A stretch of DNA of 64,000 nt, from the NCBI GenBank assembly GCA_016793635.1, contig JAEUMD010000001.1, positions 124,001 to 188,000 of the forward strand, in the 5' to 3' direction. Position 1 is the first letter of the stretch; each line of letters opens with the position of its first letter. A program made the translations under genes and the position numbers. The notes beneath the pieces were generated by a model that was given only the letters and a program-made list of their open reading frames with translations, was not told the DNA's origin and searched no databases. This stretch comes from Hyphomicrobiaceae bacterium. Lineage in GTDB: Bacteria; Pseudomonadota; Alphaproteobacteria; Rhizobiales; Hyphomicrobiaceae. This document shows positions 8,238-16,669 of the stretch, in pieces.

Positions 8238-10403
8238 CTAGAACGTCCAAGCCTGCCGTTCCCGGCTCAATTCCGCCACCGCCGGTTCCATCTTCTCAAT
8301 TAGGCTGGCGAGCTCGTCGATGCGCGCCTGTCGTTCGAGCCCGATGCGCCCGTCCGCCATCGCCTGGCGCGCGACCTGAAGCTCCTGCATGCGTTCGAAC
8401 GTATTCCTGCTCTGCTCTTGGAGCGCTTCGGCGAACACGACGAAATTGCGTGTCAGGTCGCCGAGGATCATGTCCTCCAACGAGGCGAGCTGAGCCCGCG
8501 TCGCCTCCACCAGTTCGTCGATGACCCGGCGGAACTCGCGCAGTATGAGGTTGCGTAGCGCGTCCGCGCGCTCGTCGGGGCTCGCCCCGAGCGACAGCCA
8601 ACGTTTCCAGAACGGCTCGCTGACGTCGAGGGAGATGAACCGGCCGAGCGCGCTGATAGAGGGCGGGAGCGCGGGGGGGCGCTGCTTGGAACCGCGGCGA
8701 AAATCGGACGGGACCTGCCATGCGCGCAGCAGCTTCTCGAGGTTCGGGACGACATAATCGTAAAGGCCCCAGAGCTCGTCGGTCGCCTCGCGGAAGTTCG
8801 CCATCACGTCGGCTTCGAGAAGGCTGCGGATGCCATCGGTATCGCAACGCCAGATTCCGGTGCTGCGGCTCATCGTGAGCGTGGCGCGCAACCGGTTCGC
8901 TTCCTGCGCGGCGTATTGCAGGGTCGCGGAGTGCAAGTTTTCAAAGAGAAGCTCACAGCGCTCGTCGACGACGCGCGAGGTTTGTGATCCGAGGTGCACG
9001 AAATAGCTGTTGAGCGAGTTGAGCAGCGTCTCGGTCTTCTCGATGCGCTGGCTGATGCCAGCAAGCTCCTCCTCCACCGATTGATCGTAGTTCGTCTCGG
9101 TATCGTGCTCGTCGAGCAGGGTGTTGAGTTCCTGCCGCGCACCGGCGAGCGATACCTGGCTCAGCTCGATGAGCGAATCCGCGATCTGACGCATCACATG
9201 CGAGGCGTGCCCCGACTTGGCGAGGCGGCTCAGGGCCTGCGTCAAGGCCGGCAGGCCAGAGGCGCGGAAGAGATCGTCGGCGGGTAGCGGCAGCGGTTCG
9301 ACCTTGGCTGCGATGTTCGTGCGCGGCACGCGGCCTGCCTGCGCGACGAAGGTCTTCACGGCGGGGGTCAACTCCTGAGCGATTTCCGCCGCGTCACCGC
9401 GCAGTGCCAGCTCGGCCCAATAGGCGCTGCCGGCAACGATCGGAATCTCGGTGCCGGGGAACTCGCGGGCGAGCCCCCGCTTCACCTCTTCCAGGAGCAG
9501 CGGCAGGTCGCTGGCGACGTCGTCGAGCTCGTCGATGCGATTGATGAAGACGACGATGCGTTCCTTGTGCAGGCCGCGAAGGATGCGGAACAGGGCAACG
9601 TCGGAGAGTGAGAGCGCTTGGCGCGCGATCAGAACGACGATGTGGATGTCGGCTGCGTCGAGCGTGCGCCGCGTGATCTCGTCGCGAACGAGGAGGGGGT
9701 CGTTGGTACCGGGGGTATCCACCAAGACGGTCGGGAACTCGAAGCCGTTCCCGTCGAGCACGACGTCGGCCGACTTAACGATGTCGGAGAAATTCTGCAC
9801 GCCGCGGCTCGCGCCCGCCGTCGCATCGCAGACGTACATTTCGAGCAGTCCCGGAACGAGTTCGCGGTACTCGTGTGTCTTGCCGAGGTAGTCGGAAAAT
9901 GCGCTGCCGAGGCGAGCCTCGGCGCGTTTGCGCAGCTCGACGACGTGCTGGCGCAGAAGGTCGGCCTCGAAGCCCGGCACGAAACGCTGCGTGAGGTCAC
10001 GCAGATGGCCGCCTTCGTCAGAAATCTTTTGCCACTCTTCCTGAGAAAAAAAGGTGAAGCGTGCGGCGGTATTTTCGAGATCGGTATTGGCGCCGAAGTG
10101 CAGCCGCGTGACCGCCGCCGTCCAAGGGTTAATATCGGTCGGCAGTAATCCGGGCCGACCGATGAACGCATTGATGAACGTGCTTTTTCCCGATTTGACC
10201 TGACCGATCACCGCGATCGAGCACGACAGGCTGTCGAGACGTTTTCCGAGCCATTCGAGCATGGGCTGCGCCGCCTCGGGCATGCCCGGGCGCAATTGGA
10301 CCAAGCCCTCGGTCAAGACGCGCCGACGGCCTTCCAGCTCCGCGCCGAAACCGCGTCGGGATGGGGACACCTGGGGACGAACCGTCTCTGAAACGCTGGA
10401 CAT
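8238..10403 (-). CDS. Bacterial dynamin-like GTPase (large)
   Basis: The 721-aa protein has every dynamin-superfamily GTPase signature: P-loop GQVKSGKS (residues 67-74), switch-I-like LLPTDINPWTAAVT, G3 DTPG (229-232) followed by TNDP, and G4 INRID (near 288-291). A long helical C-terminal part follows, with coiled-coil segments (ELAGISQRIEKTETLLNSL; ERQARIDELASLIEKME), as in BDLP/DynA-type proteins that tubulate, tether or fuse membranes. No transmembrane helix is evident, so lipid contact would be through a paddle-like region. The ATG at 10403 is chosen; the frame is open to a TTG at 10493, which also has a purine-rich leader. Neighbours are the J-domain protein gene downstream and, diverging, a bitopic membrane protein gene. 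Confidence 0.88.
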   Translation of the reverse strand: MSSVSETVRPQVSPSRRGFGAELEGRRRVLTEGLVQLRPGMPEAAQPMLEWLGKRLDSLSCSIAVIGQVKSGKSTFINAFIGRPGLLPTDINPWTAAVTRLHFGANTDLENTAARFTFFSQEEWQKISDEGGHLRDLTQRFVPGFEADLLRQHVVELRKRAEARLGSAFSDYLGKTHEYRELVPGLLEMYVCDATAGASRGVQNFSDIVKSADVVLDGNGFEFPTVLVDTPGTNDPLLVRDEITRRTLDAADIHIVVLIARQALSLSDVALFRILRGLHKERIVVFINRIDELDDVASDLPLLLEEVKRGLAREFPGTEIPIVAGSAYWAELALRGDAAEIAQELTPAVKTFVAQAGRVPRTNIAAKVEPLPLPADDLFRASGLPALTQALSRLAKSGHASHVMRQIADSLIELSQVSLAGARQELNTLLDEHDTETNYDQSVEEELAGISQRIEKTETLLNSLNSYFVHLGSQTSRVVDERCELLFENLHSATLQYAAQEANRLRATLTMSRSTGIWRCDTDGIRSLLEADVMANFREATDELWGLYDYVVPNLEKLLRAWQVPSDFRRGSKQRPPALPPSISALGRFISLDVSEPFWKRWLSLGASPDERADALRNLILREFRRVIDELVEATRAQLASLEDMILGDLTRNFVVFAEALQEQSRNTFERMQELQVARQAMADGRIGLERQARIDELASLIEKMEPAVAELSRERQAWTF

Positions 10404-10705
10404 GTGCACTGCCGCGCTCACCTGCGCCGGGAGCGGATCGCCAAAAACACGAGACACGGCCGTCGCCCCCCTTGCGATGACAAGCCCACCCAATCACCCC
10501 TCTGTGGGCCATGGCGCTCGCTGGGCGCCATTTCTTCCACGATGGAAAGACACAGCCAACTTATCAACAAAATTTTTTGTCAAAAATGTGCACGTTCCGG
10601 CTGTGCCGGTGCGCCATAACTTCTTCGATGCACGGCCGTTGACGTTCCGTGCCCGTCGGGGGTAGCGTTCTGTTTTAGTTTAGTATTGCGTCTTGGAGTG
10701 CGGAT

Positions 10706-11587
10706 ATGGCGACCAGCAGCAGCCCGGAGATCGAGGGCATCCGCAAGACTTTGTCCGAAATCCAGCGTCTCGCAGGCACTGTGGCAGAGGCAGACCGGCA
10801 ACGGTCGCAGCATGCGCCACAATCGCCACAATCTGCCGTGCTGGTTCCGCTCAGTCTGTATCGTAGCGATAGCGGCGGAGCGTTGGCCAAGCATGCGGCG
10901 GTCGTACCGGCACCGCCGTTGGAACCCGCGCCTGCGCCTGCGCTTCCGCGGTTAGCCTTAATCGGGGCGGCCTCGGGCGCACTTTTCGTGGCGGGCATGG
11001 CACTCTACCTTTTCGGATCTTCGCACCCGCCTGCCGATCAGGGAACCCGACGGCCGGAGTTGAGCGTGGGGCGGACTGACGCCCGGACGGACAGCCGGAA
11101 CGCCGTCAATGCCAAGGCATCCGTTGGCGCGGGAACGACGGTGGCTGCCGTCGCCGCGGCGCCAAAGTCCGCCGAAGCCGCCAAGACCCCGCCGGAGCAG
11201 GCGACCGTCGCCGCGCTCGGTCCCGCGGGGCCACGCGCAGAGTTGGCACCCTCTACGACACCGGCTCGAGATTCCGCTGGCTCCGAGCCGGGGAATCCGG
11301 CGTGGCAGTCCACGAATTTGACCGTCACGTCGCTCGTTGCGATGGGGCGGATCGCGGAGGCCCGCGAGATGCTGTTTCAGGCCCATCCAGAGACGGACCC
11401 GGACGCGGCTTGGGCCCTCGCGCGCACCTTCGACCCGCGCTACGTCGCGCGCATTTCGGGCTCCGACGCTGCGCCCGACGTCGAGCAGGCGACGAAATGG
11501 TACCGGACTTGGCACGCGCTGGCGTTGGAAAAGGGGCGCATTTCTGGCGACGTCAGCGTCGAGCGCATTCTTCGCGGCATGAACTGA
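10706..11587 (+). CDS. Bitopic membrane protein of unknown function in the dynamin cluster
   Basis: The 293-aa protein has a cytosolic N-terminus beginning with a possible amphipathic helix (SPEIEGIRKTLSEIQRLAG), one transmembrane helix near residues 82-105 (ALIGAASGALFVAGMALYLF), an alanine/proline-rich periplasmic linker and a helical C-terminal part (VTSLVAMGRIAEAREMLFQA, EQATKWYRTWHALALEKG) that looks like a single Sel1/TPR-type hairpin. I do not recognise the family. It sits between two dynamin-like GTPase genes, facing the large one head to head across about 300 bases of partly AT-rich DNA and the small one tail to tail across 67 bases. A role as membrane adaptor for the GTPases is a guess from position only. 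Confidence 0.65.
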   Translation: MATSSSPEIEGIRKTLSEIQRLAGTVAEADRQRSQHAPQSPQSAVLVPLSLYRSDSGGALAKHAAVVPAPPLEPAPAPALPRLALIGAASGALFVAGMALYLFGSSHPPADQGTRRPELSVGRTDARTDSRNAVNAKASVGAGTTVAAVAAAPKSAEAAKTPPEQATVAALGPAGPRAELAPSTTPARDSAGSEPGNPAWQSTNLTVTSLVAMGRIAEAREMLFQAHPETDPDAAWALARTFDPRYVARISGSDAAPDVEQATKWYRTWHALALEKGRISGDVSVERILRGMN

Positions 11588-11654
11588 GGTTACGGCATCG
11601 GCGCATCTGAATACAGGCGGCGACAGCCGTCTTCGGTTCGGAGTGGTGGCGGTC

Positions 11655-12539
11655 TCAGGCGCGGCGGCTCAGAATGCGATGGGCGAGCGATACCGCGAGC
11701 TGGCAGCGGCGCTTGCCGAGGCGGGACAATTGCCGGCAGACCTCGCCCCAGGCATGGGCGATATCGCTCGGCGTCGTGTCGTCGGAATCGCTAGCCGGCG
11801 CCGTTTTCGACGAGACCTTTACCACCCCGGCGAACACTCCAGCGGCCATGTCCTCCGCCCGGCGCATCAGTTTCGTGCGGTCGGATGGCGATTTGACGAG
11901 ATCAGAGAAGGTCAGCACAAGGAACGATCGCGCGAGAAGCGCGGGCGCCAACTGGCTCCATTCGCTGCGCTCGCTTTCCTTGCAGGCCTGCGTGGACGAC
12001 GTGCACCACAGCAGCACGTTCGGATGGGCGTTGCGCACGAGCGCTATCGTGCGGTCGAAGCGCGGGTCGGCAAGACCGGGCAGATCGATCAGCTCAATGC
12101 CGGCCAGACGGTCGGACGGAGCGCCAATATCGAGGCTCGACCAGTCGGCGACAGCGGCGGTCACGGCGCCGATGGGCTCGCGCTTTCCCGACGTGGTGCG
12201 CACGAAAGCTTCAATCGACGGTGCCGCGTAGATTCGCGTCCAGAGATTGGTCATCGGCAGCGCCGAGGTCGGCAGCGCGTCGACGCCGATCAGCCGGTTG
12301 CATAACGTCGTCTTGCCAGTATTGAACTCGCCCGCGACGACGACGCGCAGCGGCGCGCGAAGCCGAGCCGCGATCGCGTTCAACCTCGCGGACAAGTGGC
12401 CGGAATTTCTCGAGCGTGTCGCGGCAAGCGTCGCCGCGGCCGCCGCGAGCGTGGTGGCCGTTTCGCGCTGGAGCTCACGGGTTCGCGCCCAGTCTTCGAT
12501 AGGGTTCGCATTCAGCGGCATGCGGGTCGATACGTGCAT
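11655..12539 (-). CDS. Short dynamin-like GTPase
   Basis: The 294-aa protein has an alanine-rich helical N-terminus, P-loop GEFNTGKT (residues 70-77), a switch-I-like TSALPMTNLWTRI, G3 DLPG (152-155) and a G4-like TFSD (210-213). The P-loop and the ALPTSALPMT-type switch are dynamin-family, not Era-family. It ends soon after the GTPase fold, so it lacks the long helical stalk of the 721-aa protein at 8238. Bacterial dynamins often occur in pairs that hetero-oligomerise, which makes the two genes plausible partners. The flavoprotein gene lies 34 bases upstream on the same strand and may be co-transcribed. A start at 12521 is also possible. Confidence 0.8.
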   Translation of the reverse strand: MHVSTRMPLNANPIEDWARTRELQRETATTLAAAAATLAATRSRNSGHLSARLNAIAARLRAPLRVVVAGEFNTGKTTLCNRLIGVDALPTSALPMTNLWTRIYAAPSIEAFVRTTSGKREPIGAVTAAVADWSSLDIGAPSDRLAGIELIDLPGLADPRFDRTIALVRNAHPNVLLWCTSSTQACKESERSEWSQLAPALLARSFLVLTFSDLVKSPSDRTKLMRRAEDMAAGVFAGVVKVSSKTAPASDSDDTTPSDIAHAWGEVCRQLSRLGKRRCQLAVSLAHRILSRRA

Positions 12540-12573
12540 TCGCTCGGGATGGAGCGCGGCTGACGATGAGGCG

Positions 12574-13860
12574 TCAAGCGGCGCCGCCGAACATTTCAGA
12601 GGTCACGAATTGATACCACTCGAGCAACTCGCCAGCGGTGCGGCGGCGGACGGATGGGTGCTCGCCGACGACGGAGATATAGTTGCTCGTCGACGTGAAT
12701 TTCGCGCCGGTCGGCTCGAATGTCGCACCGATCTTCACGCCGTCGTCCTCGCCGATGAGGCTCCAGCAGGTGTTGGCGATACGGTCTTTCGGTGCCTCCG
12801 AATTGTCCATCTCCCGCATGATGGCGGTTGCCGCGAGCCGGGCTTGGCTCGCCGCCGATTCCGCTGATTTCGGCATCGACTCTGCGCGGCTCGAGTCGCC
12901 GAGAACGTGCACGTTGCGATCGACCGTTGACAGCATGGTCTGCGCTTCGATCGGGCACCACCCGCTCGCATCGCTCAAACCGGATTCGGCGGCGATTTGG
13001 CCCGCGCGCTGCGGTGGGATGACGTTCGCTGCATCGACGCGGAAATTTCGAACCTCGCATTGAAGCTCGCCCGACTTCGCCGATACCGCCTTTAGGCCGC
13101 CGTGCTCCTTGAGCGGCAGCCATTCGATCATGCCTGGATAGTGCCGGCTCCAACCATCGAGAAAGAGCTGCTGTTTTGTGAAGCTCTCCTTTTCGTCGAT
13201 GATCAGGATCTTGGCGCGCGGATTTTGCCGCTTCAGGAGGTGCGCGACCATCGATGCGCGCTCATAGGGGCCCGGCGGGCAACGGTAGGGTATCGCGGGC
13301 GCCGCAATGGCAAAGACGCCGCCTTCGGGCATGGCGTCGATGCGCGCCTTGAGAACTTCGATCGGCTGGTCGCGCCGCCAGGCATGAGGCATCAACTCTG
13401 CGGCTGCGGCGTCGTAACCTTCGATGGCGTCGAATTTGAATTCGATGCCGGGCGAAATGACCAGCCGGTCGTAGGGCACGCTCTGGCCCGACGCGAGCTT
13501 GACCTTGCGGGCAGCAAGATCGATCGATTGCGCACTATCATGAACGACCAGGATGCCGAGTTCGTAGACCAGCCGCGTATAGTCGTGATCGACGCTGAGG
13601 CCACCGTGCAGTCCAGCGAGCATCAGGTTGGAGAGGAAGCATGTGCGGTAGCTGCGGGCGGGCTCGATCAGCGTGACGAAGATCTTGCCCGGCGCGCCGA
13701 GCGCGAGTTGCCGGGCAAGCGTTGCGCCCCCGGCTCCACCGCCGATGACGACGACTTGCGGCACCGCGCCCTTGGCGATGACCGGGGCGGGGAGAAGGGC
13801 CGCGGCCGCCGCCGCACCCGCCATGCCGATCGCGTGCCGGCGTGAAACCGCTTCTGTCAT
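12574..13860 (-). CDS. FAD-dependent flavocytochrome c sulfide dehydrogenase-type oxidoreductase
   Basis: The ATG follows an AGGGGG ribosome binding site. A Tat-like leader (SRRHAIGMAGAAAAAALLP) precedes an FAD-binding Rossmann motif VVIGGGAGGATLA. The two redox cysteines of the sulfide dehydrogenase family are visible in RTCFLSNLMLAG and GWCPIEAQTM, and the C-terminal domain has the FCSD pattern (CWSLIGEDDGVKIGATF). Family members oxidise sulfide in the periplasm and pass electrons to a cytochrome c subunit. No cytochrome gene is adjacent; the diheme cytochrome at 1905-2606 is the nearest candidate. It is transcribed toward the short dynamin gene. Sulfide itself as substrate is inferred from the family. 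Confidence 0.85.
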   Translation of the reverse strand: MTEAVSRRHAIGMAGAAAAAALLPAPVIAKGAVPQVVVIGGGAGGATLARQLALGAPGKIFVTLIEPARSYRTCFLSNLMLAGLHGGLSVDHDYTRLVYELGILVVHDSAQSIDLAARKVKLASGQSVPYDRLVISPGIEFKFDAIEGYDAAAAELMPHAWRRDQPIEVLKARIDAMPEGGVFAIAAPAIPYRCPPGPYERASMVAHLLKRQNPRAKILIIDEKESFTKQQLFLDGWSRHYPGMIEWLPLKEHGGLKAVSAKSGELQCEVRNFRVDAANVIPPQRAGQIAAESGLSDASGWCPIEAQTMLSTVDRNVHVLGDSSRAESMPKSAESAASQARLAATAIMREMDNSEAPKDRIANTCWSLIGEDDGVKIGATFEPTGAKFTSTSNYISVVGEHPSVRRRTAGELLEWYQFVTSEMFGGAA

Positions 13861-14296
13861 GCATGCCCCCTGTTGCCGGTGATGCTCGCGCGCTCTGGTG
13901 GCGAAGACCGATGCACAGCCCCCTGTGTCACGCCGGGAGAACACCTGGGGTTCTGTTTTGCCCGCCGCCGCCGCCCGCGGCAAGGGTTTGAGGTCTGCCG
14001 CCGGCACTCCGGCAGAATGGCGATTTGGATGTGACAGCAGTTCGGTGGCCCTTTGGAGGCCGTCCGGTATCGCGCCAGGTGGTCGATTCATGCCCCTTTC
14101 CGTCCTCACGCTATCAGGATCGCGGGGCTTTAGCGGGGTGCTGCCGCACGCTGGGGGACGCGGGCGGCATGTTCGCGGGCGGCGCCGCGATGCGCGGCAA
14201 ACTACAAGGACACATCACCCGGCGGCCGAATTTGAACCATCGCCGCGTCCGCCGCGACGAACCTCCTGGATACACCATTGCCAGGAGCCCCCCCCC
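13861..14296. other. Divergent intergenic region, no gene supported
   Basis: This separates the sulfide-dehydrogenase-type flavoprotein (minus) from the large secreted protein (plus). The frame of the latter stays open upstream to 13898, but that part has no domain and precedes a clean signal peptide with its own AGGAG at 14283-14287, so I treat it as leader. No hairpin or operator was recognised. Confidence 0.4.
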
Positions 14297-15880
14297 ATGA
14301 AGACCTCAACCATTCATAGCACGTCCAGCATGCTCGCCCTGATGACCATGGCGGGTCTGATCTCCGCCACCACTGCCGCCGAGGCCGGGTTCAAGCACGT
14401 CGAGATCGACAAGATTACCGGCCAGTTCGACGATGCGCCGAGCATCAAGATGAAGGACAGCGGCAACGGCTACGTGCTCGACGAGTATCACGCCGCGAAC
14501 ATCAGGATGCGCCTTCGGGCCAAGGTTGCGGTGACCAACTGGATCACCACAGCAATCGCGACGATGAACGGCCGCATGATCTACACACTGCCGATCCATT
14601 ACGCGCCGAAGGAGATGGACGAGACCCTTCAGACGATGGTGACGGAAGCCGACCTCGCCAAGTTCAAGGATCACGCCGTCTCGCACTGCAATTCGTTCGG
14701 TGAAGTTGGCAAGATCTCCAAGAGCCAGATCCAGATCCCGGTGCGCTTCGAGGTCAGCCGCGACAACGGCATCGAACAGCAGAGCGATACGGAAGGTTTC
14801 TCTGGCGTCGTCGCGTGCGGCCCCCGCAAGGAGAACAAGGGCATGGGCGACGTCGTGGCGGAGGCGCCCGACTTCAAGGTCAAGGGCATCGCGGTCCGCT
14901 TTCTGACCAGCGCCGGCAAGCCCGCCACTCCCAATCCCGGCACCCGCTGCCAGGTGACGACCGCGCGCGTCCGCGTCGAGACGACGAAGCCCGGGCCGGT
15001 GAAGTTCAAGCTGTGGAGCAAGGTCGGCAGCGATCCCATCTCGTCGCAAGTGGTCGATGCGTGGTCGTCGTTCACGGGACCCGGCAAGCACGAGGCCGTG
15101 TTCGAGAAGGTCATCAACGTCGAGCGCTCGTCGCAGGTGCAGGTGATGGCGGAGGAGATGGTCAATCCCATCGGCCTTTCGACGCCCTGGAAGATTGCCG
15201 ATCTCGATTGTGACGGAGCTGGCGGCGGTGGCCTCGCCAATGCCGGCAACAACGGAAACCCCGGCGGCGGCCCCGAGCTGCCCTCGCTGAAGGTGACGGG
15301 CAACATCAGTCTCGGCACGAAGCCCGGCAACGGGCCGACGAAGCCGCGCGACGCGACCGTGGTCTTCCGCCTGTGGGCGAACAAGTCTGGGCCGACCGCC
15401 TATAAGCTCACCTGCACCGGCGGTCACGAGTGGACCGGCACGGTCGCGACGTCCAAGATCGGCAACGGCAAGTACCTCGGCCATGGCATGAAGACGGTGC
15501 ACATCGACAAGACGACACAACTTGCTTGCGCGATGCGTTCGACATCGATGCCGGGTGATCCGGTGGTGGCACTGGCGAGCAAGCTCTATCCGGTCGTCAA
15601 GCGCAATCCTGACGTGGCGGGTCCAGCCGACCTCTCGTCGCAACCACGGCCGACGCACAAGCCATCGGCGAAGCCCGATGTGAAGACCGCGCCCGCCGCC
15701 GACAACGCCAAGGGCGCACGTCCCACCACGAAGGCGGCGCGCGATGAGAAGGTCGGGCCCGCCTCGCCGAAGCGCACCGACGCCGGACGCCCCGTTCGAC
15801 GCCCGCTGGTGATCAAGGCCGCGACCGCGCAGCGCGCTCCGGGCGGCAAGGAAACCTTCGACGTCAGGAAGCCCCACTGA
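14297..15880 (+). CDS. Large secreted protein of unknown function with repeated beta-type domains
   Basis: The ATG follows AGGAG with nine-base spacing. The 527-aa product has a signal peptide (MLALMTMAGLISATTAAEAG), then beta-rich sequence. Two segments look like a duplicated Ig-like domain: PGPVKFKLWSKVGSDP in the middle and ATVVFRLWANKSGPTAYKL after a glycine/asparagine-rich linker. Both are followed by a K/H-V-hydrophobic strand (HEAVFEKVINVERSSQVQV; MKTVHIDKTTQLACAM). The tail is proline/lysine/alanine-rich and disordered. Several cysteines (SHCNSFG, VACGP, TRCQVTT, DLDCDG) could form disulfides. I do not recognise the family; an extracellular or surface structural role is possible. A strong hairpin terminator follows. 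Confidence 0.7.
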   Translation: MKTSTIHSTSSMLALMTMAGLISATTAAEAGFKHVEIDKITGQFDDAPSIKMKDSGNGYVLDEYHAANIRMRLRAKVAVTNWITTAIATMNGRMIYTLPIHYAPKEMDETLQTMVTEADLAKFKDHAVSHCNSFGEVGKISKSQIQIPVRFEVSRDNGIEQQSDTEGFSGVVACGPRKENKGMGDVVAEAPDFKVKGIAVRFLTSAGKPATPNPGTRCQVTTARVRVETTKPGPVKFKLWSKVGSDPISSQVVDAWSSFTGPGKHEAVFEKVINVERSSQVQVMAEEMVNPIGLSTPWKIADLDCDGAGGGGLANAGNNGNPGGGPELPSLKVTGNISLGTKPGNGPTKPRDATVVFRLWANKSGPTAYKLTCTGGHEWTGTVATSKIGNGKYLGHGMKTVHIDKTTQLACAMRSTSMPGDPVVALASKLYPVVKRNPDVAGPADLSSQPRPTHKPSAKPDVKTAPAADNAKGARPTTKAARDEKVGPASPKRTDAGRPVRRPLVIKAATAQRAPGGKETFDVRKPH

Positions 15881-15906
15881 ACTGGCGACATGTCGAGATG
15901 CGTTGA

Positions 15907-15931
15907 GCGGCGGGCCTTGGCCCGCCGCTTT
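15907..15931 (+). terminator. Rho-independent-type hairpin after the secreted-protein gene
   Basis: A perfect 10-bp stem (GCGGCGGGCC / GGCCCGCCGC) with a two-base loop is followed by a short TTT tract. It lies 27 bases after the stop of the upstream plus-strand gene. Confidence 0.7.
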
Positions 15932-16012
15932 CGCATCGTTCGACGGGAGACGGCAGATGGCCACGGTGCGACGATGTCGCCACGTTTCCAATGTCGCGTC
16001 GGCGTGTGGTGC

Positions 16013-16669
16013 CTATCGGCAAGTGGCAGGAGTTCGCGCAATTGCGCGGCGGATCGACAGGGACGCGAGGGCTCGCGGAGTGAGCGGGACCGCGTTTGTG
16101 CCGGGAGCGGTGCGGCTGAGGACCGGCGCACGCGCCCCACTGACGAGGCGAGGAAGGTGCGAGCGCGCGGCGTCGATCAGGATGACCGGCTTCGCGCGCG
16201 CCAGAGCGTAACTGATGATCTCCGGCGTTCCACCCCTTCCCGCGGCCGGCTTGCCGTCCCACACCGCGACGAGGATGTCCGCCGTTTCGACCGTCGCATG
16301 GCCGACGGCCTCGAACGCGGCCTTGCTGTCGGCGAGCGATCCAGAAAGCGTGGTGATGCGCTGTGCCCGCGCGAGCAGGCTGCGGTAATGCGGTGTCGCT
16401 TCGGCATCAGAGAACGTCGTCTCGTAATCCTCGCTGGCGAAAGGCAACAGAACCTCGAGCCGCATTCCGCGCGCCAGCGCACAGTCCGCGAATATGCGGT
16501 CCGCGCCTTCCGCCAGGGCTGAAATCGCGATGGCGCGCGGGGCACGTGAAACAGCGAGCAGCATTGCCAGCACGCTGGCTACGCGCCGTTGTGTCTCGTC
16601 GGTGCCGATATGCAACCGGTTCGGCCTGTGGCCGGTGACGGCAATCCTGAGAGAACGCGGTGAAGTCAT
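16013..16669 (-). CDS. SLOG/LSDAT-type nucleotide-ligand-binding protein paired with patatin
   Basis: The 218-aa protein reads as a Rossmann-like SLOG (LOG-Smf/DprA superfamily, LSDAT branch) domain: IAVTGHRPNRL at residues 9-19, ALAEGADRIFA at 51-61, LEVLLPFASEDY at 71-82 and the glycine-rich VWDGKPAAGRGGTPE at 136-150, followed by a strand (AKPVILIDA). In this superfamily these loops bind nucleotide-derived ligands; SLOG domains act as sensors in immune proteins such as ThsA. The last 50 residues are basic and lack a known domain. It has no transmembrane effector region of its own. Its start codon overlaps the patatin stop by 4 nt (ATGA), which points to translational coupling and a joint function. 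Confidence 0.72.
   Translation of the reverse strand: MTSPRSLRIAVTGHRPNRLHIGTDETQRRVASVLAMLLAVSRAPRAIAISALAEGADRIFADCALARGMRLEVLLPFASEDYETTFSDAEATPHYRSLLARAQRITTLSGSLADSKAAFEAVGHATVETADILVAVWDGKPAAGRGGTPEIISYALARAKPVILIDAARSHLPRLVSGARAPVLSRTAPGTNAVPLTPRALASLSIRRAIARTPATCR

Noticed and set aside
10561-10569. DnaA-box-like TTATCAACA in the dynamin intergenic region
   Set aside because: It has one mismatch and is a single copy with no AT-rich unwinding element or replication genes nearby.
14306-15991. 561-codon minus-strand frame antisense to the secreted-protein gene
   Set aside because: It is an arginine/histidine-rich shadow without ribosome binding site or domain; the plus frame has signal peptide and AGGAG.
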